DNA from: JAICMB01 sp963838885
Lineage (GTDB): Bacteria; Acidobacteriota; Terriglobia; Bryobacterales; Bryobacteraceae
Direction of reading: 5' to 3'
DNA length: 64,000 bases
Assembly: GCA_963838885.1 (NCBI GenBank)
Contig: CAWITB010000010.1
Span: 1 to 64,000 of the forward strand
The position numbers were made by a program, and so were the translations under genes. The notes under the pieces are model-generated. The model did no database searches, was not told the DNA's origin, and saw only the letters and a program-made list of their open reading frames with translations. Every line of letters begins with the position of its first letter. Position 1 is the stretch's first letter. Of the stretch, positions 53,578 through 63,275 are shown piece after piece.

Positions 53578-55131
53578 CTACTTCTCGAGCAGGAAATTGC
53601 CGATAAAGAGCGCGTCTATCCCGGAGGAATAGAAGCTCCGCACCGCATCGCGCGGCGTGCAGACCAGGGGATCGCCGAATAAATTGAAGCTGGTGTTGTA
53701 GAGAACAGGCAGACCAGAGGCCTTCCCAGCCGCATGTAGCAGACGATGATACAGGGGATTATCTTCCCGCGCGACCGTGTGGACGCGGATTATGCCATTG
53801 TCCATCACGGCGGCTTCAAAGGTCTTGCGGTGGCGTTCGCGGACGCGGCCGGCCGTGGCCAAATAACGCGCATTCGGCCCGGTTTCAAAATATTCGCTCG
53901 CAATCTCGGCCGGGACGGATGCCGCGAATTTGCGAAAAGGTTCGCGATGTTTGATATAGCGATTCAGGTTTTCGGTCGAATACGGGTTCGAGGGCGACGC
54001 CAGAATGCTTCGATTGCCAAGCGCACGCGGGCCAAACTCCATGCGGCCCTGCATCCACGCCACAATTTTCTGGTCTTCAATCTGGCCGACGGCGCAGTCG
54101 ATCAGCTCGTCCGTGGCGGGCAGAAAACGAAACCGCAATTTGCAGTTCTCGAGCACCTGCTTGATCTCCTCCAAGCTATAGCCGGGCCCCAGACATAGAT
54201 CGTTGAGCGAGGCGCGCCGCTTCTCGCCGTAAACGTTGTGCCAGGCGTGGAACACCGCTCCCAGGGCCGCGCCGGCGTTGCCTGCCGCCGGTTGCACGAA
54301 AACATCTCTAGTCCGCTCGAGCGCGCTCACCAACAACGCGTTCAACGCCACGCCCCCCGCGAGGCAAAGGCGCGGCGAATCGCCCGCCATGCGAAGGACG
54401 GCGCGCTCCACGGCGCGTTGCAAGCCCGCGGCGAGCGGGGCTTTTATCGCTTCGGGAATTACGGCTTCGTCGTCAAGGCCGAGACTGCGATAAAACTTAC
54501 CGCTGAAACCCCCGCCACGCAGACGGCCGGAATCGAAAAAACTGCGGTCCAGCGCCGGCCAGTCGCCCTGGCCCAGGATTTCCTCGAAGAGTAGAATGTA
54601 CGCTTCCCCGGGCTCACAAGCCGAGAGCCACTGCACCTTGTGCTCGTCCTGTTGCGCGCTATACCCGAGCAGCTCCGTTACTCGGCCGTAAAGCTCGCCG
54701 AGCGAATCGGGGAAGTAGGCGTCTTGCTCCAGTTGCAGCCGGTTGTGAGCGGCGCGCCAGCGCGCGGCGGAGCGGAAGTCGCCATCGCGGTCCAGCGTGA
54801 GCACCGTCGCATCCTCGAACGGCGAGGGATAAAATGCCGAAGCCGCGTGGGCCGCGTGGTGCTCCACCATGATGACGTGCGCGTTCTCGAATTCGGATCG
54901 CACCGTCATGTGCAGTTCCTGCGCGAACGGCCGGACCAGCGCCACGCAATCGACATCGGAGGCGCGCACTTCCGCGAGCCGCAGCGATTCCGCTATGGCC
55001 GCCCGCGGCAGCGCTCCCGGCTGGATGCGGCGCGCGATCTTGTGCTGCTCGACGGCGGCCGTGAGCGTTCCGTCCTTGAGCACCGCGCAGGCCGGGTCGT
55101 TGTACAGACCGCCCAGACCGGCGACGATCAT
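53578..55131 (-). CDS. Carbamoyltransferase, NodU/CmcH family
   Basis: The 517-residue product has the ASKHA-type start 'MIVAGLGGLYNDPACAVLKD', 'EHHAAHAASAFYPSPFEDA', 'LCLAGGVALNALLVSAL' and the C-terminal YrdC-like part 'VAWMQGRMEFGPRALGNRSI', 'FRKFAASVPAEIASEYF' and 'LPVLYNTSFNLFGDPLVCTP'. It transfers carbamoyl from carbamoyl phosphate to a sugar or secondary-metabolite hydroxyl. Its start overlaps the glnS stop by 4 nt, an unusual partnership. The acceptor is unknown. Confidence 0.88.
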   Translation of the reverse strand: MIVAGLGGLYNDPACAVLKDGTLTAAVEQHKIARRIQPGALPRAAIAESLRLAEVRASDVDCVALVRPFAQELHMTVRSEFENAHVIMVEHHAAHAASAFYPSPFEDATVLTLDRDGDFRSAARWRAAHNRLQLEQDAYFPDSLGELYGRVTELLGYSAQQDEHKVQWLSACEPGEAYILLFEEILGQGDWPALDRSFFDSGRLRGGGFSGKFYRSLGLDDEAVIPEAIKAPLAAGLQRAVERAVLRMAGDSPRLCLAGGVALNALLVSALERTRDVFVQPAAGNAGAALGAVFHAWHNVYGEKRRASLNDLCLGPGYSLEEIKQVLENCKLRFRFLPATDELIDCAVGQIEDQKIVAWMQGRMEFGPRALGNRSILASPSNPYSTENLNRYIKHREPFRKFAASVPAEIASEYFETGPNARYLATAGRVRERHRKTFEAAVMDNGIIRVHTVAREDNPLYHRLLHAAGKASGLPVLYNTSFNLFGDPLVCTPRDAVRSFYSSGIDALFIGNFLLEK

Positions 55132-56846
55132 TTCGATTTCTTCTCGATCTTGGCCCAGGCATCGCGCAGCGCTACCGTGCGGATGAAGATGGGCCGTTGC
55201 GGCGTGGAATCGTAGTCAACGCAGAAATATCCCAGGCGCTCGAATTGAAAGCGCGCGCCGGGCGGGGCGTCGCGCAGACTTGGCTCCAGCTTCGCGTTAG
55301 AAACCGTTTCCAGCGAGTTCGGGTTCAGGTTGGACGTGAAATCCGCGCCCTCTGGGACGTCGTCCGGATCTTCCTTGGTGAAAAGGTTTTCGTATAACCG
55401 CACCTCAGCATCAATGGCGTGAGCGGCCGAGACCCAGTGAATCGTCGATTTCACCTTACGCTTGTCCGGGGCATCCCCGCCTCGCGTGGCCGGATCGTAA
55501 GAGCAGTGGATTTCGACGACCTCGCCGGTCTTTTCGTCCTTCACGACGCTCGTGCAAGTGATGAAATAGCCATAGCGAAGGCGCACCTCGCGCCCCGGCG
55601 AGAGCCTGTAGAACTGCTTAGGCGGATCTTCGCGGAAATCGTCCTGCTCGATATAGAGCACTCGCGCAAACGGCACGGCCCGCGCGCCGGCGGTCGCGTC
55701 TTCGGGATTGTTGACGGCCTCCATCAACTCGACCTGCGACTCCGGGTAATTGTCGATGACGACGCGCAACGGCTTGAGCACCGCCATGACGCGCGGAGCG
55801 CGCTTGTTTAAATCGTCGCGGACGAAGTATTCCAAAAGGGAAAGCTCGGTCGTCCCGTTGGTCTTCGAAATGCCTATGCGCCGGCAGAAATTCCGGATCG
55901 CTTCCGGCGTATAGCCGCGGCGGCGCATTCCGGAGATCGTGGGCATGCGCGGATCATCCCACCCATTCACGTATTTCTTTTGGACCAGCGTCAGCAACTT
56001 GCGCTTGCTCAGCAGGGTATAGGTGACGTTCAACCGGTCGAATTCGATTTGCCGCGGACGATAAATGCCGAGCTGCTCGAGGAACCAATCGTAAAGGGGG
56101 CGATGGTCCTCGAATTCGAGCGTGCAGATGGAGTGCGTGATGTGTTCGATTGAGTCCGATTGGCCATGCGCGAAGTCGTACATGGGATAGATGGGCCATG
56201 CCGCGCCAGTGCGGTGATGCTCGGCGTGAAGGATGCGGTACATGATGGGATCGCGCAGATTGAGATTGGGCGATGCCATGTCGATTTTCGCGCGCAGCGT
56301 CCGCGCTCCGTCGGGGAATTCGCCCGCCCTCATGCGCTCGAACAGGTCGAGATTTTCCTCCAGCGAACGGTGGCGATAGGGGCTCTCCCGCCCCGCTTCG
56401 GTCAGCGTACCGCGCTGCGCCCGCACCTCCTCGGCGGTAAGATCGCACACGTATGCTTTGCCCGCTTTGATCAGTTGCACGGCCCACTCATAGAGCTGCC
56501 CGAAATAATCCGAAGCGTAGAACAGGCGCCCCTCCCAATCGCCGCCCAGCCAGGCCACGTCTTCGACTATCGAATCGACGTACTCGGTCGCCTCCTTTTC
56601 CGGATTCGTATCGTCGAAGCGCAGGTTGCATTTTCCGCCGAATTCGGCGGCGAGGCCGAAATTCAGATGAATGGATTTGGCGTGCCCGATATGCAGATAG
56701 CCGTTCGGCTCCGGCGGAAAGCGCGTGTGTACGCGCCCTCCATACTTATTGGAGCCGAGGTCCTCGATGATAATGTCCCGAATGAAATTCGAAGGCGCCG
56801 TTGCATCGATAGAGATGGCCGCGGGATCGTTGGTTGGTATCGTCAT
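55128..56846 (-). CDS. glnS: Glutaminyl-tRNA synthetase
   Basis: From ATG 56846 the product is 572 residues: class I motif 'FPPEPNGYLHIGHAKS', 'RFDDTNPEKEATEYVDSI', 'GQSDSIEHITHSICTLEF', KMSKS-like 'LLSKRKLLTLVQKK' and the C-terminal anticodon-binding part ('VLYIEQDDFREDPPKQFYRL', 'TIHWVSAAHAIDAEVRLYEN'). It charges tRNA-Gln directly, so this organism need not rely only on the Glu-tRNA amidotransferase route. gltX lies just upstream (7 nt gap) and the carbamoyltransferase overlaps downstream. Confidence 0.94.
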   Translation of the reverse strand: MTIPTNDPAAISIDATAPSNFIRDIIIEDLGSNKYGGRVHTRFPPEPNGYLHIGHAKSIHLNFGLAAEFGGKCNLRFDDTNPEKEATEYVDSIVEDVAWLGGDWEGRLFYASDYFGQLYEWAVQLIKAGKAYVCDLTAEEVRAQRGTLTEAGRESPYRHRSLEENLDLFERMRAGEFPDGARTLRAKIDMASPNLNLRDPIMYRILHAEHHRTGAAWPIYPMYDFAHGQSDSIEHITHSICTLEFEDHRPLYDWFLEQLGIYRPRQIEFDRLNVTYTLLSKRKLLTLVQKKYVNGWDDPRMPTISGMRRRGYTPEAIRNFCRRIGISKTNGTTELSLLEYFVRDDLNKRAPRVMAVLKPLRVVIDNYPESQVELMEAVNNPEDATAGARAVPFARVLYIEQDDFREDPPKQFYRLSPGREVRLRYGYFITCTSVVKDEKTGEVVEIHCSYDPATRGGDAPDKRKVKSTIHWVSAAHAIDAEVRLYENLFTKEDPDDVPEGADFTSNLNPNSLETVSNAKLEPSLRDAPPGARFQFERLGYFCVDYDSTPQRPIFIRTVALRDAWAKIEKKSK

Positions 56847-56853
56847 GATGTCG

Positions 56854-58293
56854 CTATTGCAGCTTTTCGAGCGCCTGGCCGATGCGCTTGAGACACGTTT
56901 CGCGTCCCAGGACCTCCAAGGTTTCAAAAAGCGGCGGCGCGTTCTTGCGTCCGCACACGGCCACGCGGATTGGCTGGAACATCTGGCCGGTTTTTACTTT
57001 CATCTCCTGGGCAGCGGCGCGCAAGGCGGCATCGAGCGACTGATGCGTGAAATCCGGGATTGTGGCGAGGGTCTCTTGCGCGCGCCGCAGGACGCTCCGT
57101 GCCATCGCTGCGTCGCCCTTCTGCGGGACCAGCTCGGCCGGGTCGTAGGGCGCAAGCTCGCCGACGAAGAAGAAGTCCGCAACGGTCGCTACGTCGCTCA
57201 ATAACCGCACTCGTTCCTGGATCAACGGCGTTACGCGCCGCAATTTCTCCGCATCGGCGTTCAGCCCGGCCTGAAGCGCAAACGGCAGCAACTCCGCCGC
57301 GAGCTCAGCCGCCGGCATGGCGCGAATCGTTTCAGCGTTCAACCACAGCGCCTTGGGGTCGAACGGATCCTCTTCCTTGAAATTCACGACCGCGTTGCTG
57401 CGATTGATTCCCTCGAATGAAAACAGCTCGACCAGCTCCTGCAGGCTCAAGACCTCCCTGTCGTTCTTCGGCGACCAACCCAACAGACTCAGAAAATTGA
57501 TGAAGGCGTGCGGCAGAAAGCCGGCGTCGCGATACGTCGTCACGCTCACAACCGGACCATGCTTGCGCTTCGACAACTTCGCTCCGTCGGGCGCGATCAG
57601 GAGCGGCAGGTGGGCGAATTGCGGAGGCTGCGCGCCGGCCGCTTCGAAAATCAGCGCGTGCTTGAACGTGTTCGCAAGGTGATCCTGGCCGCGGACAATG
57701 TGAGTGATCCGCAGATCGATATCGTCGGCGCAGGAGGCCATGTGATACGTCGGCAGCCCACTGCTGCGCAGCAGCGCGAAGTCCTCGATATCGGAGGTCG
57801 ATTTCGACTGCGCCCCGTAAACGGCGTCGTGGAAACAGACGCTCGCGACCGTTTCCCGTGGAACCTTGAAACGGAGCACGAACGGCTCGCCCGCCGCCGC
57901 GCGGCGACCGCTCTCTTCGCGGCTCATCGCGCGCATCGCGGGATCGAACAGCCACGCTCCCGCTTCATGCGATCTCTCCTCCGCTTCGACCGCGGCGGGA
58001 GTGAAATCGCGGTACGCCAGTCCTTTTTCGAAGATGGTCCACGCCGCGCGCCGATGCAATTCGATCCGCTCGGATTGGCGATATTGCTCATCCCACGGCA
58101 ACTCCAGCCAACGCAGGCCCTCAAAGATGGAATCGAGCGAGGCTTGCGTGTTGCGGTCCACGTCGGTGTCGTCGATGCGCAGGACCATGGCGCCCTTGTT
58201 GTGGCGCGCATAAAGCCAATTGAAGATGAACGTTCTCGCACCGCCGATATGCAAAAACCCCGTCGGCGAAGGCGCGAAGCGCAGTCGAACCAT
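56854..58293 (-). CDS. gltX: Glutamyl-tRNA synthetase
   Basis: The 479-residue product has HIGH motif 'FAPSPTGFLHIGGARTFIFN', 'IDDTDVDRNTQASLDSIFEG', 'HIVRGQDHLANTFKHALIFE', KMSKS 'GAKLSKRKHGPVVS' and a normal-length anticodon-binding C-terminus. It charges tRNA-Glu. It is the first gene of the minus-strand gltX-glnS-carbamoyltransferase group and is divergent from the methyltransferase gene. Confidence 0.94.
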   Translation of the reverse strand: MVRLRFAPSPTGFLHIGGARTFIFNWLYARHNKGAMVLRIDDTDVDRNTQASLDSIFEGLRWLELPWDEQYRQSERIELHRRAAWTIFEKGLAYRDFTPAAVEAEERSHEAGAWLFDPAMRAMSREESGRRAAAGEPFVLRFKVPRETVASVCFHDAVYGAQSKSTSDIEDFALLRSSGLPTYHMASCADDIDLRITHIVRGQDHLANTFKHALIFEAAGAQPPQFAHLPLLIAPDGAKLSKRKHGPVVSVTTYRDAGFLPHAFINFLSLLGWSPKNDREVLSLQELVELFSFEGINRSNAVVNFKEEDPFDPKALWLNAETIRAMPAAELAAELLPFALQAGLNADAEKLRRVTPLIQERVRLLSDVATVADFFFVGELAPYDPAELVPQKGDAAMARSVLRRAQETLATIPDFTHQSLDAALRAAAQEMKVKTGQMFQPIRVAVCGRKNAPPLFETLEVLGRETCLKRIGQALEKLQ

Positions 58294-58378
58294 TTAATGT
58301 TCAGGATAACAGCGGCATTCCCCACGATTGCCGATCCGCTCGATCGGGTAAGGCGTAATATGATGAACCCAAGTCCAG

Positions 58379-59194
58379 ATGAAGCCCGTCGCCTTCGCGC
58401 TATTGTGTCTTTTCGCCATCGCTTTTGCGCAACCGCCGATCCCCGATGACAGTGTCTGGAGGGACTTCACGAGCTGGTTGCAAAGGCAGCCGCCAAATAG
58501 TAAACCCGGTGATTTGATTCGTTCCTATCAGGAGAGCCTCCTTGCACAGGGAATACCCGGCGAGGAAGTCCGGCGGCGGATGGGAGTTGTTTCGAATTCG
58601 ATTTTCACGCGCCGAAAGGGAATCGAGCTTCTTTGGGATAAGGTCTACGCGGGAAACGACCCAATCTTCATCCAGAGTCCAAGCGCCGTGGTGATGAGCG
58701 CCATCGACGGGCGAAAGCCCGGCAAAGCGCTGGATGTCGGGATGGGTCAGGGCCGGAACTCAGTTTATCTCGCGGCGCAGGGGTGGGACGTCACTGGCTT
58801 CGACCCGTCTGGCGAGGCGATTCGTATGGCCCGCTCCAACGCCGAAAAGGCCGGGGTGAAGATCCGCGCTCTGATCGCGAGAGACGACGAGTTCGAGTAC
58901 GGCTCGGGTGTATGGGACCTGATTGTCATGACCTATGTACGTGACTTGACTAAAGACGACGCCGAGCGCTTCTGGAAGGCTCTGAAGCCAGGTGGAATTC
59001 TCGTCTATGAAAACGGAGCTGATGAAAGCAACTCGGTTTTGAGAGCGTTCCTGGGATATCAAATCATCCGCTTCGAGGACATTCTGACGACTCCAGAATG
59101 GAATCCGGGAAACCGAATTCGTGTTCAGCGGATGATTGCCCAGAAAACACTCAGAAATTCCGTAGCGCCTGGCGCGCCTGAACGGCGGCATTAG
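58379..59194 (+). CDS. Secreted SAM-dependent methyltransferase-like protein
   Basis: The 271-residue product begins with a clear signal peptide ('VAFALLCLFAIAFAQPP') followed by a helical segment and a Rossmann methyltransferase domain with SAM motif I 'ALDVGMGQGRNSVYLAAQGW', motif II acid 'VTGFDPSGEAIRMA' and 'WDLIVMTYVRDLTKDDAERF'. An exported methyltransferase is odd, because SAM is cytosolic; the signal may be an anchor. Its end overlaps convergent purK by 44 nt. Confidence 0.78.
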   Translation: MKPVAFALLCLFAIAFAQPPIPDDSVWRDFTSWLQRQPPNSKPGDLIRSYQESLLAQGIPGEEVRRRMGVVSNSIFTRRKGIELLWDKVYAGNDPIFIQSPSAVVMSAIDGRKPGKALDVGMGQGRNSVYLAAQGWDVTGFDPSGEAIRMARSNAEKAGVKIRALIARDDEFEYGSGVWDLIVMTYVRDLTKDDAERFWKALKPGGILVYENGADESNSVLRAFLGYQIIRFEDILTTPEWNPGNRIRVQRMIAQKTLRNSVAPGAPERRH

Positions 59195-60287
59195 CGGCCT
59201 CTTCGGCCGTCGGTTTCAGAGCCGTAACATGTCCCATCTTCCGCCCGGCGCGCGGTTCAAGCTTGCCGTAGAGATGGAGAGCGACGTCCGGTATCGCAAC
59301 TGCCGCCGGCCAATTGGGCTCCGTCGGCATCCACAGGTCTCCTAACAGGTTCGCCATCGCGGCCGGCCGTATCAGTTCCGTCGAACCGAGCGGCAGCCCG
59401 CAGACGGCCCGTAGCTGCTGCTCGAATTGGCTCGTCATGCAGGCGTCAATGGTCAGATGGCCAGAGTTGTGGGGGCGCGGCGCAAGCTCGTTCACCAATA
59501 GGCCGCCGCCGCCCTTCACGAAAAACTCGACGCACAGCACGCCAATCACTTGGAGCTTTTCCAAAATGCAGCGCGCGATCTCGACGGCTTCGCGGGCCGC
59601 CCTTGGGCCCACGCGCGCGGGCGCGATCGAAAGGTCCAGAATACGACGTCTGTGGCGGTTCTCGATGACGCCCCAATGCACGAAATCGCCCCCGGCCGAT
59701 CGCGCCGCGACCACCGAAACCTCGCAGGAAAAATCGATGAAAGACTCGAGCACGGCCTCCTGGCGGCCCACGGCGTCCCACGCTGCGGCGGCATCCGCCG
59801 CCGATTGCAACTTGAACTGGTTCTTACCGTCGTAACCGAAGGAGGCGGATTTTAGAACCGCGGGCGCGCCGAGCTCCGCGATAGCGCGCCGCAGATCTTC
59901 GATCGAGCGCACTTCGCGATAGGGAGTCACGGGCAGACCGGCGCCACTCAGAAACGCTTTTTCGCGGATGCGCTGCTGCGTCGTATGCAGGATCGAGCCG
60001 CTGGGCCGCACCGGGGCGCAGCGCTCGGCGGCGGCGGCCGTCGGACCCGGCACATTCTCAAATTCAAAAGTCACCACGCTGACTTGCTTGGCGAACGCGC
60101 ATACCCGATCGAGATCGTCGTAAGCGGCCGTAACCTCGACGTCCGCGACTTGGCCCGTGGGAGTGTCGGAATCCGGCGAGTAGGTGTGAACGCGGTAGCC
60201 CATGCGGCGCGCCGCGATGGTAAACATGCGTCCCAGTTGGCCGCTGCCGAGCACGCCGATGGTGGCGCCGGGAAGAACCGGCTTCAT
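59151..60287 (-). CDS. purK: 5-(carboxyamino)imidazole ribonucleotide synthase
   Basis: The 378-residue product has the ATP-grasp arrangement: 'IGVLGSGQLGRMFTIAARRM', 'VVTFEFENVPGPTAAAAERC', 'PAVLKSASFGYDGKNQFKLQ', 'VLESFIDFSCEVSVVAARSA' and 'LLVNELAPRPHNSGHLTIDA'. It converts AIR, bicarbonate and ATP to N5-CAIR in purine synthesis. It overlaps purE by 4 nt, so the two steps are coexpressed. Confidence 0.94.
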   Translation of the reverse strand: MKPVLPGATIGVLGSGQLGRMFTIAARRMGYRVHTYSPDSDTPTGQVADVEVTAAYDDLDRVCAFAKQVSVVTFEFENVPGPTAAAAERCAPVRPSGSILHTTQQRIREKAFLSGAGLPVTPYREVRSIEDLRRAIAELGAPAVLKSASFGYDGKNQFKLQSAADAAAAWDAVGRQEAVLESFIDFSCEVSVVAARSAGGDFVHWGVIENRHRRRILDLSIAPARVGPRAAREAVEIARCILEKLQVIGVLCVEFFVKGGGGLLVNELAPRPHNSGHLTIDACMTSQFEQQLRAVCGLPLGSTELIRPAAMANLLGDLWMPTEPNWPAAVAIPDVALHLYGKLEPRAGRKMGHVTALKPTAEEAANAAVQARQALRNF

Positions 60288-60766
60288 GGCAGCTCTTCGG
60301 CGCTCACGCGCGCGGCCTGCTCCTCGCGAAAGAGGCGCAGCTTTTCGCGCAGGCCGGCATCGTGATTCGACAAGATTGCGATCGCCAATAGCGCCGCATT
60401 GCGCGCCCCGGGGGCTCCGATGGCCAGCGTTCCCACGGGAACGCCCCCCGGCATCTGCACGATCGACAAGAGCGAATCGAGGCCCTTCAGAGCATGGCTT
60501 TCAACTGGAACGCCGAGCACCGGCAGAAGCGTATTGGCCGCCACCATGCCGGGCAGATGAGCGGCCCCGCCCGCTCCCGCGATGATCATCTGTAAGCCGC
60601 GCGATTCCGCCGCGACGGCATATTCCATCATCCAGCGCGGCGTGCGGTGCGCCGAAACGATCCTCTTCTCGTGCGCCACGCCGAAGCTCGCGAGCGTCTC
60701 GGCCGCATGGCGCATGGTCTCCCAATCGGACTTGCTGCCCATGATTATGCCGACGAGGGGCTGCAT
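60284..60766 (-). CDS. purE: N5-carboxyaminoimidazole ribonucleotide mutase
   Basis: The 160-residue product has the class I PurE motifs 'IIMGSKSDWETMRHAAETLA', the His-containing 'VSAHRTPRWMMEYAVAA', 'IAGAGGAAHLPGMVAANTLL' and 'PVLGVPVESHALKGLDSLLS'. It moves the carboxyl of N5-CAIR to C4, following PurK. It overlaps purK and lies 13 nt after icd on the same strand. Confidence 0.95.
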   Translation of the reverse strand: MQPLVGIIMGSKSDWETMRHAAETLASFGVAHEKRIVSAHRTPRWMMEYAVAAESRGLQMIIAGAGGAAHLPGMVAANTLLPVLGVPVESHALKGLDSLLSIVQMPGGVPVGTLAIGAPGARNAALLAIAILSNHDAGLREKLRLFREEQAARVSAEELP

Positions 60767-60779
60767 CGCGCACGCAGAA

Positions 60780-62222
60780 TTACTGCCCTTGCGCCAGCGT
60801 GTAGCCGGGCTGGCCGTCGTAGCTCCGCAAGCTTTCCGTTTTCACGATATCGAGGCCCTGGTCGAGCACGCGCCCGAGCAGCGCCAGCGTCTGACGCGAT
60901 GTTACGCCGTTGGCGCCCGTGAAACGGCAGCGGAAGCTTTCGGTGCAGAACGTCTCCGGCATGCCGTCGGGCCAGACTTTGACGCCGCGGTTGTCGATCA
61001 TGGTGAGATTCAGGCCCTCGCCGTTTGCTTTCTCGACGGTTTCGGCCAGCCGCTTCGGATCGAGCGAAGGCCACGCTACATAGATATCGATTCCATCGAG
61101 ACTGGTATCGGCGGCCCGCCGGGCAGCCTGTTCGGGGCGCGCCGCTTTCGAGGGCGCCGCCCGGTAATGGGCGGGTTTCAGCGTGTGCGGCGTTTTGCCG
61201 AGGCGATCGACGACGGCTTGCGCGAACTCCTTCGTCCCGACCTTCTGCTTACTCTGGCCTTCGGTGTAGACGTCGTAGGTATGAACGCCGTCTTCCATCG
61301 TCGCGAGCCAGGCGTTGTGAACGCGCTCCGCCACATCGTGCTGTTCGATATGCACCAGCATCAGCACGGCTCCCAGCAGCAGTCCCGAGGGATTGGCGAG
61401 ATTCTGGCCGGCGCGGCGCGGCGCCGAGCCGTGAATCGCTTCGAACATGGCGCATTGCGTGCCCACGTTCGAAGAGCCCGCCAAGCCCACCGATCCGGCA
61501 ATCTGCGCCGCCACATCGGAGAGAATATCGCCGTAGAGGTTCGGCATTACGAGCACATCGAACGCTTCCGGCGTATCGGCCATTTTCGCGGCGCCGATGT
61601 CCACAATCCAGTGTTCCTTCTCGATCTCCGGATAATCCCGGCCGATCTCGTCGAACACCTTGTGGAAGAGACCGTCGGTCATCTTCATGATGTTGTCTTT
61701 GGTGAAGCACGTCACCTTCTTGCGGTTGTGCCGCAGCGCATATTCGAAGGCGTAGCGTACGATCTTCTCGGAGCCAGGCCGGGTAATCAGCTTGAGACAC
61801 TCGACGACGTTTTCACTCAGGCGGTACTCCATGCCGGCGTAGGTGTCCTCTTCGTTTTCCCGCACCACGACCAGGTCCATGCCGGGATGCTTCGTCTTCA
61901 CAAACGGGTAATAGGCAACGCAGGGACGCACGTTGGCGTAGAGGCCCAGCATCTTGCGCGTGGTGACGTTGAGGCTCTTGAACCCGCCGCCCTGAGGAGT
62001 CGTGATCGGCGCTTTCAGAAATACCTTGGTGCGCCGCAGCGATTCCCATGCGCTTGGCTCGATGCCGGCGGAGTTGCCGCGCAGATACACCTTCTCGCCG
62101 ATCTCAATGACTTCGGTTTCGATCCGCGCGCCGGCTGCCTCTAGAATGTGGAGCGTCGCCGCCATGATCTCCGGGCCGATGCCGTCGCCGTAGGCGACCG
62201 TGATGGGAGTTCGAGTAGCCAT
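60780..62222 (-). CDS. icd: NADP-dependent isocitrate dehydrogenase (long form)
   Basis: The 480-residue product from ATG 62222 (a TTG two codons earlier is possible) has the family motifs 'ITVAYGDGIGPEIMAATLHI', 'NVRPCVAYYPFVKTKHPGMD', 'LVVVRENEEDTYAGMEYR' and 'LVMPNLYGDILSDVAAQIAG', 'FEAIHGSAPRRAGQNLANPS'. The C-terminal ~140-residue extension ('LDGIDIYVAWPSLDPKRLAE') identifies the longer IDH form known from Rickettsia, Thermus and Acidobacteria. It makes 2-oxoglutarate in the TCA cycle. The cofactor type is inferred from family. Confidence 0.92.
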   Translation of the reverse strand: MATRTPITVAYGDGIGPEIMAATLHILEAAGARIETEVIEIGEKVYLRGNSAGIEPSAWESLRRTKVFLKAPITTPQGGGFKSLNVTTRKMLGLYANVRPCVAYYPFVKTKHPGMDLVVVRENEEDTYAGMEYRLSENVVECLKLITRPGSEKIVRYAFEYALRHNRKKVTCFTKDNIMKMTDGLFHKVFDEIGRDYPEIEKEHWIVDIGAAKMADTPEAFDVLVMPNLYGDILSDVAAQIAGSVGLAGSSNVGTQCAMFEAIHGSAPRRAGQNLANPSGLLLGAVLMLVHIEQHDVAERVHNAWLATMEDGVHTYDVYTEGQSKQKVGTKEFAQAVVDRLGKTPHTLKPAHYRAAPSKAARPEQAARRAADTSLDGIDIYVAWPSLDPKRLAETVEKANGEGLNLTMIDNRGVKVWPDGMPETFCTESFRCRFTGANGVTSRQTLALLGRVLDQGLDIVKTESLRSYDGQPGYTLAQGQ

Positions 62223-62479
62223 GGTCAAGGGAAAACTAAAGGTAGCACTCCGCCGCGGCGAAGTTGCGGAAGGCGCCGAGGAGGAAGTCTGAAGGCGGGC
62301 GGGAACGGCGAACGTGTTGCAGATGCAGCGATCGGGAGAATCGGTGGACGCCCTCCGGATTGCGGAACGACGTCCGCAGCTGGTGACGGTAATGTTCGGG
62401 TGCGGAATCAGAGCGGCCGGCGTTCAGGTCCGCGGCGAATCGACCGGTTTAGAGGTCTGGGGCCATGTCCGAGCAGAGT

Positions 62480-62842
62480 CTAGTCAGTGGGGTCGGCCAG
62501 ACAGGCGGACCGGCGGCGCCACGTCAGAGATGATTGAACATACTGGCGAGAGGAGATCTCGCCCAGGGCGCCGGCAGCGACTTCTATCACCGAGGACCGA
62601 GCGCGCGACACGAACGTGAAAGCCTTTTGCCCGTTGAAGCCGACGCCGGCGACATAGAGAGAGCCTTGAGCGTCGAGGGCAATCGCGGTTAGGCGCGGAG
62701 ATTGCGATTCGGGCATCTGAACCGGCGTCTCGGTAGGCGGGCCAATCGGATCCGCGATCCGCGCCACGTAACCTTGCCCGGCGCGCTGTCCGGCGACGTA
62801 GATGGCGCCGATGTTTCCCCTTGTAACGGCAGCTAATTGCAC
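62480..62842 (-). pseudogene. Remnant of a secreted SBBP/beta-propeller-type repeat protein
   Basis: The frame reads 'AAVTRGNIGAIYVAGQRAGQ' and 'LTAIALDAQGSLYVAGVGFN', a repeat type (SBBP-like propeller strands) common in large exported Acidobacteria proteins. No signal peptide, complete repeat set or convincing start exists. I take it as a fragment of a larger lost gene. Confidence 0.5.
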
Positions 62843-63275
62843 ATCGACGGGGAAGACGACTTCCGCGCGATGTTTGGCGCAAGGAGACAGGCCGCCAAGA
62901 GCGTGGAGATCCTGTAGCGCTCAACAATGTTTGCCTAGATCTAACATCAACGTGGCAAGACTTGCCTTCCATCGCGCCGTCAGCGCCCATGCAGGCTTCC
63001 ATCAAGGCAATCGCCTGGCTGAGCGACACTCATTGAAAGCATGCAGCTCTTGAGGGCGGTCCGCGAGCGACCGAGAATCGAATAACTGCAAGATTTCTTC
63101 ATGCGTCCCTAGCCCGCCAAGGGACGTGTCATCGGCCGATCTCAATGCAACTGAAATCTCGAGATCGCTTGCAATGACGGCGGTCATTCCGGGAATCGCC
63201 ATGGTGAGATTGGGAGGCGTTGACGCACGGTGAAATGGCCTCTATAAATCTTCCCAAATTCAGCGAGGCAAAACA
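62843..63275. other. Stretch without a recognisable gene
   Basis: Only short frames are present on both strands, for example 63002-63202 minus. Some may be further remnants of the exported repeat protein. Just before 63276 a GAGG motif belongs to the next gene. Confidence 0.4.
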
